Part shown: positions 42,756 through 55,309 of the stretch, in pieces | How positions within the stretch are numbered: position 1 is the stretch's first letter | Layout: each line of letters opens with the position of its first letter | DNA from: Komagataeibacter xylinus | GTDB taxonomy: Bacteria > Pseudomonadota > Alphaproteobacteria > Acetobacterales > Acetobacteraceae | Assembly (NCBI RefSeq): GCF_031081985.1 | Contig: NZ_JARWSK010000007.1 | Span: forward strand, 1-64,000 | Direction of reading: 5' to 3' | Length of the DNA: 64,000 nucleotides | Notes under the pieces: generated by a model | Database searches by the model: none | Seen by the model: only the letters and a program-made list of their open reading frames with translations | What the model was told of the DNA's origin: nothing | Position numbers and translations under genes: made by a program

Positions 42756-43486
42756 TGATGGCGGAATGTCACGACCAGAACATCCCGGTAGGCCGGGCGG
42801 GTGGGGTCGAGGGGGCGCACCGCCGTCACGCCATGATAGACGCGGTTGTCATTGACCACTGCCGTATCAAGCGGCTGGTCGAGCATGAAGCCGCCAAGCA
42901 GTGTGCGTTGCAGGTCATGGATGGAGGTCTCGCCCGACATGACGTTCTCGCGCCGCACCATGATCACCATCACCCAGTCCACGCCATCGCGGTGCAGGCC
43001 CTCGGGCGTGGGCTGGCCGGGGCTGTTCTCCAGCGCCTCGATGCGGAACTGGTGCACCTCGGTATGCCACACGTCGGGCTGGCTTGCCGGCTCGCTCAGG
43101 TCGGTCACGATGCGGTGCATGAGCTGCAGGATGGCCAGCAGGGCGGGGTGGTTGCCCATCTCGGGCTCGATGGCGCGGAACCAGCGCTCGATGCCGCCAT
43201 TGAGCTCGTTATAGTCGCGGCTCTGGTAGTGGGGCTGGTGCTTCTTGCGCCTTATGCCCTCGGCGCTGATGGCGAAGGTGGCATGGCGGCGGCGGCGGTA
43301 GCGACCGCCATCGGCCATGTAGCGGTCCAGCCCCAGCCGGTTCCAGCTTGCAGCAAAGCTGGCCCAGTCCGCCACGGCCTGCTGGCCCAGCAGGGCGCGC
43401 ATGGCCCCCGCGGGCACGAAGGCAAAGCCATCCGCGCGCAGGGGGGCCTCAAGATGGGCCAGTACGTCCGCTGTATCCTCAGCCAT
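42752..43486 (-). CDS. 2-oxoglutarate/Fe(II) dioxygenase (2OG-Fe_Oxy_2/BsmA-IDO-like)
   Basis: A 244-aa oxygenase that probably hydroxylates a small molecule such as an amino acid. The iron ligands are His165 and Asp167 in GLHRDGVDW and His218 in RVYHGV, with a downstream Arg for 2-oxoglutarate. The overall pattern matches the family that includes the biofilm/stress protein BsmA and isoleucine dioxygenase. The ATG at 43486 overlaps the stop of the MscS-like gene by 8 bases (ATGGCTGA), implying coupled translation. The substrate is not readable. Confidence 0.82.
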   Translation of the reverse strand: MAEDTADVLAHLEAPLRADGFAFVPAGAMRALLGQQAVADWASFAASWNRLGLDRYMADGGRYRRRRHATFAISAEGIRRKKHQPHYQSRDYNELNGGIERWFRAIEPEMGNHPALLAILQLMHRIVTDLSEPASQPDVWHTEVHQFRIEALENSPGQPTPEGLHRDGVDWVMVIMVRRENVMSGETSIHDLQRTLLGGFMLDQPLDTAVVNDNRVYHGVTAVRPLDPTRPAYRDVLVVTFRHQ

Positions 43487-46076
43487 GGGTGGAGTCACTT
43501 CCCTTTGGCGCAGGGTTGGCCTTGGGGGCGGCGTCCTTTGCGCCTTCAGCCTTGGGTGCATCAGGTGCGTCATTCCCGGCTTCAGGCTGCGCGGGCTTCT
43601 CGAGGGCGGCGCGGGGGAAGTTCTCCTCCATGTTCATGCGCAGCGTGCCAGTCGGGCCATTGGCCAGCAGGTTGAGCGAGGTGGGGGTGGGGAACTTGAC
43701 CTGCTCCTTCACCATGCGCGCGCTCAGGCGGCTGTAATACTCGCGGTAGACCTTCCACTTCGACCCCGGCGCGGTGCGGATGGAGCCAAGGAACTTGGAG
43801 CCATTGCCATCGGCCTGCTCCAGCCCGAGGAAGGAGAAATCCGACTTGATGAGCGGGCCATAGACATGGTCCTTGCGCAGGATCGCCAGTTCATCCTGCA
43901 AGATGGCGGCCACCCGGTGCGGGTCTTCCGACAGGTCGAGCATGAAGCTGACCACCACGAGGTTGTAATCGCGCGAGGTATTGGCAATCGAGGTGACCGA
44001 CGAGAACGGGATGATGTGCAGGTCGCCATTGACCGCGCGCAGCCGCAGCGTGCGGATGGACAGGTGCTCCACCGTGCCCGACACGGCGCCCGCCGTAACC
44101 CAGTCCCCCACCTGCATGGCGTTTTCAACCAGCATGAAGAAGCCGGTGATGAAGTCCTTGACCAGGCTCTGGGAACCGAACGCGATGGCCGCACCCATGA
44201 TGCCCGCACCCGTCAGCAGCGGGGCCACGTTGATGCCGATCTGCGACAGCGTGGTCACGGTCACGATGATGATGATGAAGGTGAGCAGCACCGTGCGGAT
44301 GATGGGCAGCACCGTGCGCAGCCGTGTGGCGCGGGAAGCCTGGTCCGATGTCTCGAAGCGGGTGATCTGGTTCTGCAGGGTGGCGTTGGCCACTTCCCAC
44401 ACCACGATGGCGATGGTGTAGGCGATCATGATCGTCAGCATCGCGCCCACGATCTTGGTGCCCAGCGAGCCATGCACGAAGAAGCGGATGGCCGGCAGCC
44501 CCCAGGACTGGAGCAGCAGCACGACCGTGAAGAACACCAGCAGCACCGACAGCGTGCGCCGCGCCATGGGGTAGTAGTAGTCCACGCGGGCCTGCAGGCC
44601 GGGATAGCGCTTCTCGGTCGCCTCGGGCACGTGGAAGATCTTGTTCTGCACGCTGAAGGCCAGCACCGACAGCAGCCGTGCGCCCAGAATGACCACGATG
44701 GTCAGCGACAGGGTGCGCAGGATCCAGGCATAGCCGCCCTGGATCTGGGTGGCCCAGACCAGCCACAGCGCGAAGTCGAAGAACATGGCCGGGATCCACC
44801 AGAAGCGGACCATCTTGCCCACGAACATCCAGAACGGCTTCTCGCGCAGGCGGCCCGAGGGCTGGAGTGCGGCACCCACATGGTGGCGGATGCGCCAGAT
44901 GAAGATGGCGATCAGCATATGCTCGATCAGCACCACGGCGCGGATGATGGCCTCGGTGCCACGGGCGGGCATGTGGAACACGCCGCCAAGCGTGGACAGG
45001 CAGACCACGATGGACGGTGCGGCCACCAGGAAGTTCCACCACCGCGTGACCATGAGCGCTGTCGCGTCGGATGCGCTGCACAGGCGGATGGTGGGCGAGT
45101 GCGGCACGAACACGGTCTCGAGCAGCAGGTAGATCACGCGCGCGATGACATAGGCGTTGGTGAGCGTGATGGTGACCATCGCCGCCTGGTTGGTGGTGGT
45201 GAACAGGGCGGAGGCACCATAGCCCAGCCCGAAGAACAGCGCGACCGGCAGCAGCTTGATGAGGAAATGCAGCAGCGAAAAGGGAATGCGCGTGATGATG
45301 CGCAGCGTTTCATGCTGCTGGCGGTCATCCTGCTCGCGGGTCTGCTCGGTCTGCTGCTCGGCCTGGGCATCGGCGGCGGTGGCGGGCGGGGGGGCGGGCT
45401 GGTTGGCATCCGCCGCATCCTCCCGCGCGAGGCGCTGGTTGAGGCGCTGCTCGGTGGCCACGGCGCGCGCGGTCACGCTGGCCAGCGGCTTGCGCAGCAC
45501 GATGGACAGGCCACGCTCGGCCACGAGCGCGAGGATGAAGATGATGCCCGCGCGGCCCATCGCATCAAGCAGGATCTGGCGCGAATCCGCATTGGACAGG
45601 ATGGAGTGAACCCACCTTCCCACAAAGGCCAGATCAGCAAACAGCGCCATGAAGTTCTGGCCCTGCTTGAGCGCTACATCGCGGATATGGCCCAGCTCGT
45701 TCATGGTTTCGCTGCTGATGCTGCCGGGTTCGACTTCCACGTCGGAATTGGCGGCGGCGGCCTTCTTGGCGGGGGCAGGGGCGGGTGCCGCGGCAGGGGT
45801 GGTCGGCGCGGGCAGGCCCTTGGCGATGGCATCAAGGGTTTTGGTGAATTCCTCGCGCTTCTGCGGGTCGTTCATCACCGAGAGCACCTGCTGGGCCTGC
45901 TGGGCGGTGATGGTCTGCCCCGTGGCCTGGGCGGCGGCGGTGCCGGGATCGGCAGCATGGGCGTGGGGAATGCAGGGCAGGAGGGCGAGCAGGAAAGCCG
46001 CCAGCACTGTCAGGATGCCGCCCCGTCGGGACTGTCTGGATACGGGATGGGCGTGCGTCGTGAAATGGGCGGACAT
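43479..46076 (-). CDS. large MscS-family mechanosensitive channel
   Basis: An 865-aa channel with a signal peptide (residues about 20-42), a periplasmic Ala/Pro-rich region and many membrane helices (about 170-610). The MscS pore and beta domain starts near 614: GINVAPLLTGAGIMGAAIAF, then GSQSLVKDFITGFFMLVEN and GDWV. It is larger than MscS and resembles the YbiO/MscM-like class. It would release solutes on osmotic downshift. The C-terminus has a Pro/Ala/Lys tail. It leads a three-gene coupled set with a dioxygenase and an SGNH-like protein. Confidence 0.9.
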   Translation of the reverse strand: MSAHFTTHAHPVSRQSRRGGILTVLAAFLLALLPCIPHAHAADPGTAAAQATGQTITAQQAQQVLSVMNDPQKREEFTKTLDAIAKGLPAPTTPAAAPAPAPAKKAAAANSDVEVEPGSISSETMNELGHIRDVALKQGQNFMALFADLAFVGRWVHSILSNADSRQILLDAMGRAGIIFILALVAERGLSIVLRKPLASVTARAVATEQRLNQRLAREDAADANQPAPPPATAADAQAEQQTEQTREQDDRQQHETLRIITRIPFSLLHFLIKLLPVALFFGLGYGASALFTTTNQAAMVTITLTNAYVIARVIYLLLETVFVPHSPTIRLCSASDATALMVTRWWNFLVAAPSIVVCLSTLGGVFHMPARGTEAIIRAVVLIEHMLIAIFIWRIRHHVGAALQPSGRLREKPFWMFVGKMVRFWWIPAMFFDFALWLVWATQIQGGYAWILRTLSLTIVVILGARLLSVLAFSVQNKIFHVPEATEKRYPGLQARVDYYYPMARRTLSVLLVFFTVVLLLQSWGLPAIRFFVHGSLGTKIVGAMLTIMIAYTIAIVVWEVANATLQNQITRFETSDQASRATRLRTVLPIIRTVLLTFIIIIVTVTTLSQIGINVAPLLTGAGIMGAAIAFGSQSLVKDFITGFFMLVENAMQVGDWVTAGAVSGTVEHLSIRTLRLRAVNGDLHIIPFSSVTSIANTSRDYNLVVVSFMLDLSEDPHRVAAILQDELAILRKDHVYGPLIKSDFSFLGLEQADGNGSKFLGSIRTAPGSKWKVYREYYSRLSARMVKEQVKFPTPTSLNLLANGPTGTLRMNMEENFPRAALEKPAQPEAGNDAPDAPKAEGAKDAAPKANPAPKGSDSTHG

Positions 46077-46270
46077 GCCGATTGTTCACCTCCTTGAAAA
46101 TATAAAACCCCGCCGCAGCGGGTTCAGGCTCCCCTGTCGAATGACACAGCACCCCCGCCCGTGCGTGGGCGCGGGGTGTGCCATCCTACCGCCTGAAAGC
46201 ATGCAATATCAGGACAAAAGATTGCCAAAGCCTGCATGGTTGCATTCTTGGCATGCCTTTTTTGCGTTTT

Positions 46271-46873
46271 TCAGCCCCACTGGGGCGGCTGCGGGGCCAG
46301 GGCGCGGGCCTCGCGCCGGATCACGCAGGTGCCTGCCAGAATGTCGTGCAGCGCCTGCTTGCGCTGTGTCCACATGACCATGAGGAAGCCAATGCCAAGC
46401 AGCAGCGCCGAGAGGTATTTGCCAAAATAACGCCCCGCGGCCCGCAGCGGCGTGATCCGGTTGCCATAAAGGTCGGTCACGCGCATCTGGCAGGCCAGCT
46501 TGCCCGGCGTCGCCTGGAAGCGCGAGGATTCAAACATGATGAAATAGAGCGCTGGCAGCAGGATCGACGCCAGCTCGAACAGCCCGTTCCCGTTCCAGTG
46601 CAGGTGGGGCATGCTCGAGACGATGGTGTAGTCGGCCTGCGTGTAGCCTGCGGGTTCGATGTAGGAGATGCGGTAGTCACCACCGCTGCCGCCCGTCGAT
46701 TGCGGATCGAATATCGATACTGAAAGGCTCGGCGGCACCAGCAGCAGGCCCATGAGCCCCAGCACCGCCCACAGGATGATGCCATCGATTACATGGGCGA
46801 CCACGCGCATCCAGAACCCGGCATAGGTCCAGATCTCGGTGGGGGAGGCAGGGCGGGAAAACGGGTTCGTCAT
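46271..46873 (-). CDS. RDD-domain membrane protein
   Basis: A 200-aa protein with a three- to four-helix RDD domain: WMRVVAHVIDGIILWAVLG carries the Arg and Asp of the name, followed by ATPGKLACQMRVTDLYG and DILAGTCVIRR. RDD proteins are small inner-membrane proteins, possibly ion transporters. The ATG at 46873 (MTNPFSR) has AGGA 9 bases upstream; a start at 46966 would add unlikely residues. It lies upstream of the MscS-like gene across 194 bp that I see as non-coding apart from GC-rich hairpins. Confidence 0.8.
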   Translation of the reverse strand: MTNPFSRPASPTEIWTYAGFWMRVVAHVIDGIILWAVLGLMGLLLVPPSLSVSIFDPQSTGGSGGDYRISYIEPAGYTQADYTIVSSMPHLHWNGNGLFELASILLPALYFIMFESSRFQATPGKLACQMRVTDLYGNRITPLRAAGRYFGKYLSALLLGIGFLMVMWTQRKQALHDILAGTCVIRREARALAPQPPQWG

Positions 46874-46995
46874 GCAGGGCATTCCTGTCTTGCTGCCAAG
46901 GAGTTCACCCGTACAGCAATGCCACTGCCCGGTGCGAAGCGGAAGCGGGAAAAAAGCGCCGTCCATCAGGCAGGGCGACTGTATAAAAACAGAAG

Positions 46996-47078
46996 AAAGT
47001 TTTTGGTGAGGCTTTTTTTCAAAAAGCGTCGAAAGGAACGCGGCCTTTTTGAAAAAAGGCCGCGCCCGGAAACTTTTG
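46996..47078 (-). repeat. nested-palindrome intergenic element, copy I (inverted, variant hairpin 1)
   Basis: On the minus strand it has the outer ends AAAAGTTTCCGGGCG and CACCAAAAACTTT. Hairpin 1 is GCGGCCTTTTTT / AAAAAGGCCGC, so the usual GCCGCC/GGCGGC stem changed on both arms. Hairpin 2 is degraded. It lies just after the argJ stop and upstream of the RDD gene. Confidence 0.85.
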
Positions 47079-47095
47079 TTTTTTATCAGTAATTG

Positions 47096-48331
47096 TTAGC
47101 TGCGATAGGAGCCGTTGATGTCGATATAGCCATGCGTGAGGTCGCAGCCCCATGCCTGCGCCGTACCGTTGGCCAGGCCAAGGTCGATCGTGATCTCGAT
47201 TTCCTTGCCCTTCATGTGGGCGACGACCGGGGTTTCGTCATAGTCGGGCACCACGGTGCCCCCTTCGGCGATCCATGTGCCGCCAATCCCGACGGAGAGC
47301 GTATCGCGGTTGGCAGGCTCGCCGCACTTGCCCACCGCCATGACCACGCGGCCCCAGTTGGCGTCCTCGCCCGCAACGGCGGTCTTGACCAGCGGCGAGT
47401 TGGCCACGGCCATGGCAACCTTGTGGGCCGATTCATCGGAGGTGGCGCCCGTTACGACAACATGCATCATCTTCGTCACCCCCTCGCCATCGCGGATCAC
47501 GAGCAGGGCCAGTTCCAGCAGCAGCGAATCAAGGGCCGCGCGGAAATGGGCCAGCGCGGGTGATGCGGGGTCGGTGATCTCGGCATTGCCGGCCTGGCCT
47601 GTGGCAAACAGCAGCACCATGTCGGAGGTGGAGGTATCCGAATCCACCGTGATGCAGTTGAAGCTGCGGTTCACGCCCTCGGTCAGGAAGGACTGGAGCA
47701 CGCTGGCAGGCAGCTTCGCGTCGGTTGCGACAAAGGAGAGCATGGTGGCCATGTCGGGGGCGACCATGCCGCTGCCCTTGGCAATGCCCTGTATGCGCAC
47801 CGTGGTCTCACCAATCTTCGCCGTGCGGGTCGCGGCCTTGGGGAAGGTGTCGGTGGTCATGATGCCACGCGCGGCATCCGCCCAGCCATCAGCCGAGAGG
47901 GTTGCGTACAGGCCGGGCAGGGCGGCCGAAATCTTCTGGTAGGGCAGGACCTCGCCAATCACGCCGGTGGAGGCGAGGAACACCTCGCTGGCAGCGCAGT
48001 TGACCAGGCGGGCGGCATCGGCCGCGTTGGCCTGCGTCGCTTCAAACCCGGCCCGGCCGGTAAAGACATTGGCATTGCCCGCATTGACCACCAGCGCGCG
48101 GGCGCGGCCATCGGCCATGGCGGCGCGGCACCAGTCCACCGGGGCGCCGGGGCATTTGCTTTTGGTATAGACGCCCGCCACCGTGGTGCCCGGCGCGAAT
48201 TCAGCCATGACCAGATCGGTGCGCCCCGTGTAGCGGATGCCGGCCTCGGTTGCGCCAAAACGCACGCCAGCCAGCGGCGGCAGTTCGGGCAGGGGCTGGG
48301 CAAGGGGGGAGACGGGCAGGGCTTTGGCCAT
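47096..48331 (-). CDS. argJ: bifunctional ornithine acetyltransferase/N-acetylglutamate synthase
   Basis: A 411-aa Ntn-type enzyme that recycles the acetyl group from acetylornithine to glutamate in arginine synthesis. The autocleavage site is in KGSGMVAPDMATML, with nucleophile Thr196 generating alpha and beta subunits. The FLASTGVIGE oxyanion region and the C-terminal HGYIDINGSYRS are typical. The ATG at 48331 (MAKALPVS) is preferred over 48388, which would add 19 unconserved residues. It lies 83 bp downstream of the parvulin gene; this order, divergent from secA, is common in alphaproteobacteria. Confidence 0.95.
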   Translation of the reverse strand: MAKALPVSPLAQPLPELPPLAGVRFGATEAGIRYTGRTDLVMAEFAPGTTVAGVYTKSKCPGAPVDWCRAAMADGRARALVVNAGNANVFTGRAGFEATQANAADAARLVNCAASEVFLASTGVIGEVLPYQKISAALPGLYATLSADGWADAARGIMTTDTFPKAATRTAKIGETTVRIQGIAKGSGMVAPDMATMLSFVATDAKLPASVLQSFLTEGVNRSFNCITVDSDTSTSDMVLLFATGQAGNAEITDPASPALAHFRAALDSLLLELALLVIRDGEGVTKMMHVVVTGATSDESAHKVAMAVANSPLVKTAVAGEDANWGRVVMAVGKCGEPANRDTLSVGIGGTWIAEGGTVVPDYDETPVVAHMKGKEIEITIDLGLANGTAQAWGCDLTHGYIDINGSYRS

Positions 48332-48414
48332 GGTCGGTCGGCTTCCGGTGCAGGGACGGGGAAAAACTCGGATGGCGCGGCAGGGCATGGGCCCCGCCGC
48401 GCGGCAGGCCGCCT

Positions 48415-49314
48415 TTAGTGGGCGGGCTGGTTTTCAGGCAGGGGCTTGCCGTCGGGGCCGTAGCGCACGACCTTGACCTGCGCCAGCGCGTTGGCAACCG
48501 CCTTCTGCACGCCGTCCTGGATCAGCTTCTGGCGGATCTGGTCGCGCGTTGCGTCAAGCGTGGGGGTGGGGGCGGTGCGCTTGCCCAGCACCTGGATCAC
48601 GTGCCAGCCATACTGGGTGTGCACCGGGGTCTGGCTGAAGCTGTTGGGCTGCATGGCCGATGCCGCATCCCAGAAGGTCGGCAGCATGTCGCCCTTCTTG
48701 AACCAGCCCAGGTCGCCGCCATTCTGCTTGGCCGAGCCGGGATCCTTCGACAGCTTGGTGGCCAGCTGCCCGAAATCGGCGCCGCCCTTGAGCTGCTTGA
48801 TCACGTCGTTGGCCTCGGCCTCGGTCTGGACCAGGATGTGGCGGGCATGGATTTCTTCTGCACCCGGCTTGTTGGCGTAGTTCTTGTCGTAATACGCCTT
48901 GACCGCATCATCGGTCAGGGTGGGCGCGACCTGGGCCGACAGGTAGGCATTCTGCAGCGCACCCTGCGAGGCCTGCTGCATCTGCTGCTGCACGTCGGGC
49001 TGCTTGTCGAGCCCGGACTTGGTGGCGGCAAGCTGGATGGCGCGCTGGTCAACGAGCTGGTTGAGCAGGATCGGCACGATGATGTTGTCGGGCAGCTTGC
49101 GCAGCTGCTCGGGCATCGTGGCCATGGCCTGCCGCACGTCATTGAGGCGGATGTCCTGCCCGTTCACGCTGGCGAGCAGCGGATTCTGGTCCGCCGTGGC
49201 CGGGGCGGCGGGCGCCGCCGGCGCGGGGGAGGCCGCCATTGCAGGAGGAATGATGAAAGAGGAAGCAAGCAGGGCCATCGTTGCGACAGCCTTTGCCGGA
49301 CTGATAGTCCGCAT
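48415..49314 (-). CDS. periplasmic parvulin-type peptidyl-prolyl isomerase
   Basis: A 299-aa exported foldase. The signal peptide runs from about 8 to 29 (ending AMA); a Pro/Ala-rich segment, an N-terminal SurA-like helical region and the PpiC domain (about 155-250) follow. The domain motifs are [44 protein letters not shown] and [12 protein letters not shown]. It would fold outer-membrane or periplasmic proteins delivered by Sec. The ATG at 49314 has AGGG about 10 bases upstream. It is divergent from secA, matching its role. Confidence 0.9.
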   Translation of the reverse strand: MRTISPAKAVATMALLASSFIIPPAMAASPAPAAPAAPATADQNPLLASVNGQDIRLNDVRQAMATMPEQLRKLPDNIIVPILLNQLVDQRAIQLAATKSGLDKQPDVQQQMQQASQGALQNAYLSAQVAPTLTDDAVKAYYDKNYANKPGAEEIHARHILVQTEAEANDVIKQLKGGADFGQLATKLSKDPGSAKQNGGDLGWFKKGDMLPTFWDAASAMQPNSFSQTPVHTQYGWHVIQVLGKRTAPTPTLDATRDQIRQKLIQDGVQKAVANALAQVKVVRYGPDGKPLPENQPAH

Positions 49315-49562
49315 GTGCAAAAAACCCTAGTTATGAACGCGTTCGGCGGGCATCATGGCGAAGGGCGGCCCGCCCTGCAAGGGCCGTATGGCGGATGGCC
49401 GTTTTCCCCCGCTTTTTCCATGCCGCCGCGCGCCATCGGTTGACCCGTGGCGGCGTGGGTCCTATCTCATGTCTCCGCGCGAGAATTTTATCCGCACGCC
49501 TGCCCCGTCCCCGCCAGTTATTGTGTGCGGGCGTGCGGGAATGTCATTCCGGGAAGGTCTTC

Positions 49563-52304
<2,742 letters not shown>

Positions 52305-52369
52305 ACGGCCAGCCCCACCCGGGCCGATACACAAGACAGTAACAAGAACAGCACGATCAGGGACGAACG

Positions 52370-53119
52370 ATGGCAGGTCATTCCCAATTCAAGAACATCA
52401 TGCACCGCAAGGGCGCGCAGGACGCCAAGCGGGCCAAGCAGTTTGCCAAGGTCATCCGTGAAATTACCGTGGCCACGCGCGAAGGCATGCCCGATCCGGC
52501 CATGAACCCGCGCCTGCGCGCCGCCATCTCGGCCGCGCGTGAAGTCAACATGCCCAAGGATACGGTCGAGCGCGCGATCAAGAAGGCCAGCGGCGCGGGT
52601 GGCGGCGATGACTACACCGAGGTCCGCTACGAAGGCTACGGCCCGGCAGGCGTTGCCGTGATCGTGGAAGGACTGACCGACAACCGCAACCGCACGGCAT
52701 CCGATGTGCGGGCTGCGTTTTCCAAGCATGGCGGTTCGCTGGGCGAGACGAATTCGGTCTCCTTCATGTTCACCCGCCTGGGCGTGATCAGCTACCCGCT
52801 CGATGCCGCGAGCGAGGACGACCTGATCGAGGCCGGGCTTGAAGCCGGGGCCGAGAATGTCGAGACCGTGGACGGCATGCATGAAGTGACCTGCCCGGTC
52901 GAATCCTTCTTTGCCGTGCGTGACGCGCTGGAAACCCGTTTTGGTGAACCGGCTTCCGCCAAGCTGGACTGGCGGCCGTCCAACACCGTCGAACTCGATG
53001 AGGACAAGGCGCGCAGCGTGTTCAAGCTGATCGATACGCTTGAAGACCATGATGACGTGCAGGCCGTTTACGCCAATTTTGACGTGCCGGACGACGTGGC
53101 CGAAAAGCTCTCGGCCTGA
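52370..53119 (+). CDS. yebC: YebC/PmpR-family protein
   Basis: A 249-aa protein of the TACO1/YebC family, described as a transcriptional regulator of ruv or quorum-sensing genes and more recently as a factor aiding translation of proline stretches. The N-terminus [20 protein letters not shown] and the [20 protein letters not shown] segment are diagnostic. The ATG at 52370 is preceded by AGGGACG. It starts the yebC-ruvC-ruvA-ruvB group, the standard arrangement, with 8 bp to ruvC. Confidence 0.95.
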   Translation: MAGHSQFKNIMHRKGAQDAKRAKQFAKVIREITVATREGMPDPAMNPRLRAAISAAREVNMPKDTVERAIKKASGAGGGDDYTEVRYEGYGPAGVAVIVEGLTDNRNRTASDVRAAFSKHGGSLGETNSVSFMFTRLGVISYPLDAASEDDLIEAGLEAGAENVETVDGMHEVTCPVESFFAVRDALETRFGEPASAKLDWRPSNTVELDEDKARSVFKLIDTLEDHDDVQAVYANFDVPDDVAEKLSA

Positions 53120-53127
53120 CCCGGCCT

Positions 53128-53634
53128 GTGGTCCGCATCCTGGGCATCGACCCCGGCCTGCGCTTTACGGGCTGGGGGGTGATTACGGCGCAGGGCAACC
53201 GGCTGAGCCATGTGGCTGATGGCGTGATCGCGACCGATTCGGCGCTGTCGGTGCCCGAGCGGCTGCGCCACCTGCATGATGCGCTGCTTGAACTGGCGCG
53301 CAATTTCGCCCCCGATGAAGCGGCGGTGGAAGAAACCTATGTCAACCGCAATGGCGCCGCCACGCTCAAGCTGGGCTATGCCCGTGGCGTGGGGCTGCTG
53401 GTGCCCATGCTGCTCGACATTCCCGTGGCCGAATACGGCGCCAAGACGGTCAAGCGCGCGGTGGTGGGCACGGGTGCCGCCACCAAGGAGCAGGTCAGCA
53501 TGATGGTCCGCCGTATCCTGCCCACCGCCCTGCTCAAGCGCGCCGATGCGGCGGATGCGCTGGCGGTGGCCATCTGCCACGCGCATCACCGTGCCTCCGC
53601 CATCCATCTCGCCAATGCCACGAGGATGGCATGA
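53128..53634 (+). CDS. ruvC: Holliday junction endonuclease RuvC
   Basis: A 168-aa dimeric resolvase cutting four-way junctions in recombination. Catalytic Asp8 is in LGIDPGLRFTGWG, and the second acidic residue is in AAVEETYVNRN. The C-terminal acidic pair is in RADAADALAVAICHAHH. The start is a GTG at 53128. The stop overlaps the ruvA ATG by 4 bases, so ruvC and ruvA are coupled. Confidence 0.96.
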   Translation: MVRILGIDPGLRFTGWGVITAQGNRLSHVADGVIATDSALSVPERLRHLHDALLELARNFAPDEAAVEETYVNRNGAATLKLGYARGVGLLVPMLLDIPVAEYGAKTVKRAVVGTGAATKEQVSMMVRRILPTALLKRADAADALAVAICHAHHRASAIHLANATRMA

Positions 53635-54251
53635 TCGCGCAGTTGCGCGGCCTGCTGGCGCAGGTCGAGGCTGATCGCTGCGTGATTGATGTCAGCGGCG
53701 TGGGCTACCTCGTGCAGGCCTCGAGCCGCACGCTCGCAGCCCTGCCGCAGCCGCCGGAACTCGCCCTCGTGCTGGTCGAGACCGTGGTGCGCGAGGATGC
53801 GATCCTGCTCTATGGCTTTGCCGAAGCCTCGGAGCGTTCGTGGTTCCGCCTGCTTACCACCGTGCAGGGCGTTGGGGCCAAGGTGGCGCTGGCCATCCTG
53901 TCGGTGCTGCCGCCGCCGGAACTGATGGTGGCCATTGGCAGTGGTGACAAGACCATGCTCACCCGCGCGGGCGGCGTGGGCGCGCGGCTGGCCCAGCGCA
54001 TCGTGACCGAACTGCGCGACAAGTGCGAGGGTATGCCCACGGGTGCGCCTGCGGCTGGCGGCGTGCCGGGCGTGACCATTACAATGCCCACGCCGCGCAG
54101 CATTGCGGCGGATGCCGTGCTGGCGCTATCCGGCCTTGGCTTCCGGCGGGCGGAGGCGCAGCCTGTGGTCGAGCGCGTGATTGACCGCTTCGAGGGGGAT
54201 GTGAACCTTGACGTGGTGATCCGTGACGCGCTGAAGGAACTGGCCCGATGA
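53631..54251 (+). CDS. ruvA: Holliday junction helicase subunit RuvA
   Basis: A 206-aa junction-binding subunit. The N-terminal OB domain has [27 protein letters not shown]. Two helix-hairpin-helix motifs follow ([16 protein letters not shown] and [20 protein letters not shown]), then the flexible linker and the C-terminal domain that contacts RuvB. It overlaps ruvC upstream and ruvB downstream by 4 bases each. Confidence 0.96.
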   Translation: MIAQLRGLLAQVEADRCVIDVSGVGYLVQASSRTLAALPQPPELALVLVETVVREDAILLYGFAEASERSWFRLLTTVQGVGAKVALAILSVLPPPELMVAIGSGDKTMLTRAGGVGARLAQRIVTELRDKCEGMPTGAPAAGGVPGVTITMPTPRSIAADAVLALSGLGFRRAEAQPVVERVIDRFEGDVNLDVVIRDALKELAR

Positions 54252-55309
54252 GTGAGCACCCCGAGCGCGAGATCGACGCCCGCCGGGCGGAGGAAGACGG
54301 CAACGAAGGTAGCCTGCGCCCGCAGACGCTTGATGACTTCACCGGCCAGAAGGCCAGCCGCGAGAACCTTGCCATCTTCATCGCTGCCGCCCGCCAGCGC
54401 GGCGATGCGCTGGACCACGTGCTGCTGCACGGCCCCCCGGGCCTGGGCAAGACCACGCTGGCGCAGATCGTGGCGCGGGAACTTGGCGTGGGCTTCAGGG
54501 CCACGTCGGGGCCGGTCATCCAGCGCGCGGGCGACCTGGCCGCCATCCTGACCAATCTCCAGCCGCGTGACGTGCTGTTCATTGATGAAATCCACCGCCT
54601 GCATCCTTCCATCGAGGAAGTGCTGTATCCGGCGATGGAGGACTTCCAGCTTGACCTGATCATTGGCGAGGGGCCAGCGGCGCGGTCCGTGCGCATCGAT
54701 CTCTCGCCGTTCACGCTGGTCGCCGCCACCACGCGGGCGGGCCTGCTGGCAACGCCGCTGCGCGACCGCTTCGGCATTCCGCTGCGGCTGGTGTTCTACA
54801 CGCCCGAAGAGCTGTGCCAGATTGTGGTGCGCGGGGCGCGCAAGCTGGAATTTGACCTCACCCCGGAAGGGGCGGAGGAAATCGCCCGCCGCTCGCGTGG
54901 CACGCCGCGCATTGCAGGCCGCCTGCTGCGCCGGGTGCGCGACTTTGCCGCCGTGGCCCGGGCGGGCAGGGGGCCGGTGGACCGCGCGCTGGCCGATGCG
55001 GCGCTCTCCCGCCTCGAGGTTGATTCGATGGGGCTTGATGGCATGGACCGGCGCTACCTGCGCCGCATTGCCGAATACCATCACGGCGGCCCGGTGGGCG
55101 TCGAGACGCTAGCCGCGGCCCTGGCCGAGGCGCGTGACACGCTCGAAGACGTGATCGAGCCCTACCTCATCCAGGAGGGGCTTGTGCTACGCACCAGCCG
55201 CGGCCGCATGCTGGGCGAGCGGGGCTGGCGGCATCTTGGCCTGCAGCCCCCCGCGCGCGTGCCCGGCCAGGGCGACCTGCTCGGAGAGGGGACTGATGGT
55301 TCAGCATAA
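54248..55309 (+). CDS. ruvB: Holliday junction helicase motor RuvB
   Basis: A 353-aa AAA+ motor for branch migration. Walker A is [15 protein letters not shown], Walker B FIDEIHRL, sensor AATTRAGLL, and the arginine-finger region [10 protein letters not shown]. The N-terminal [12 protein letters not shown] and the C-terminal winged-helix with [16 protein letters not shown] are typical. The gene overlaps ruvA upstream and the ybgC start by 14 bases downstream, linking DNA repair and Tol-Pal genes on one transcript. Confidence 0.97.
   Translation: MSEHPEREIDARRAEEDGNEGSLRPQTLDDFTGQKASRENLAIFIAAARQRGDALDHVLLHGPPGLGKTTLAQIVARELGVGFRATSGPVIQRAGDLAAILTNLQPRDVLFIDEIHRLHPSIEEVLYPAMEDFQLDLIIGEGPAARSVRIDLSPFTLVAATTRAGLLATPLRDRFGIPLRLVFYTPEELCQIVVRGARKLEFDLTPEGAEEIARRSRGTPRIAGRLLRRVRDFAAVARAGRGPVDRALADAALSRLEVDSMGLDGMDRRYLRRIAEYHHGGPVGVETLAAALAEARDTLEDVIEPYLIQEGLVLRTSRGRMLGERGWRHLGLQPPARVPGQGDLLGEGTDGSA

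Noticed and set aside
43401-46097. 898-codon open frame on the plus strand opposite the MscS-like gene
   Set aside because: Another antisense shadow; the minus-strand protein has a clear MscS pore domain and couples with the next gene.
3178-47078. Treating the repeat copies as ordinary independent terminators
   Set aside because: The shared outer inverted ends and the fixed order of two hairpins show common descent beyond a simple stem and T run.
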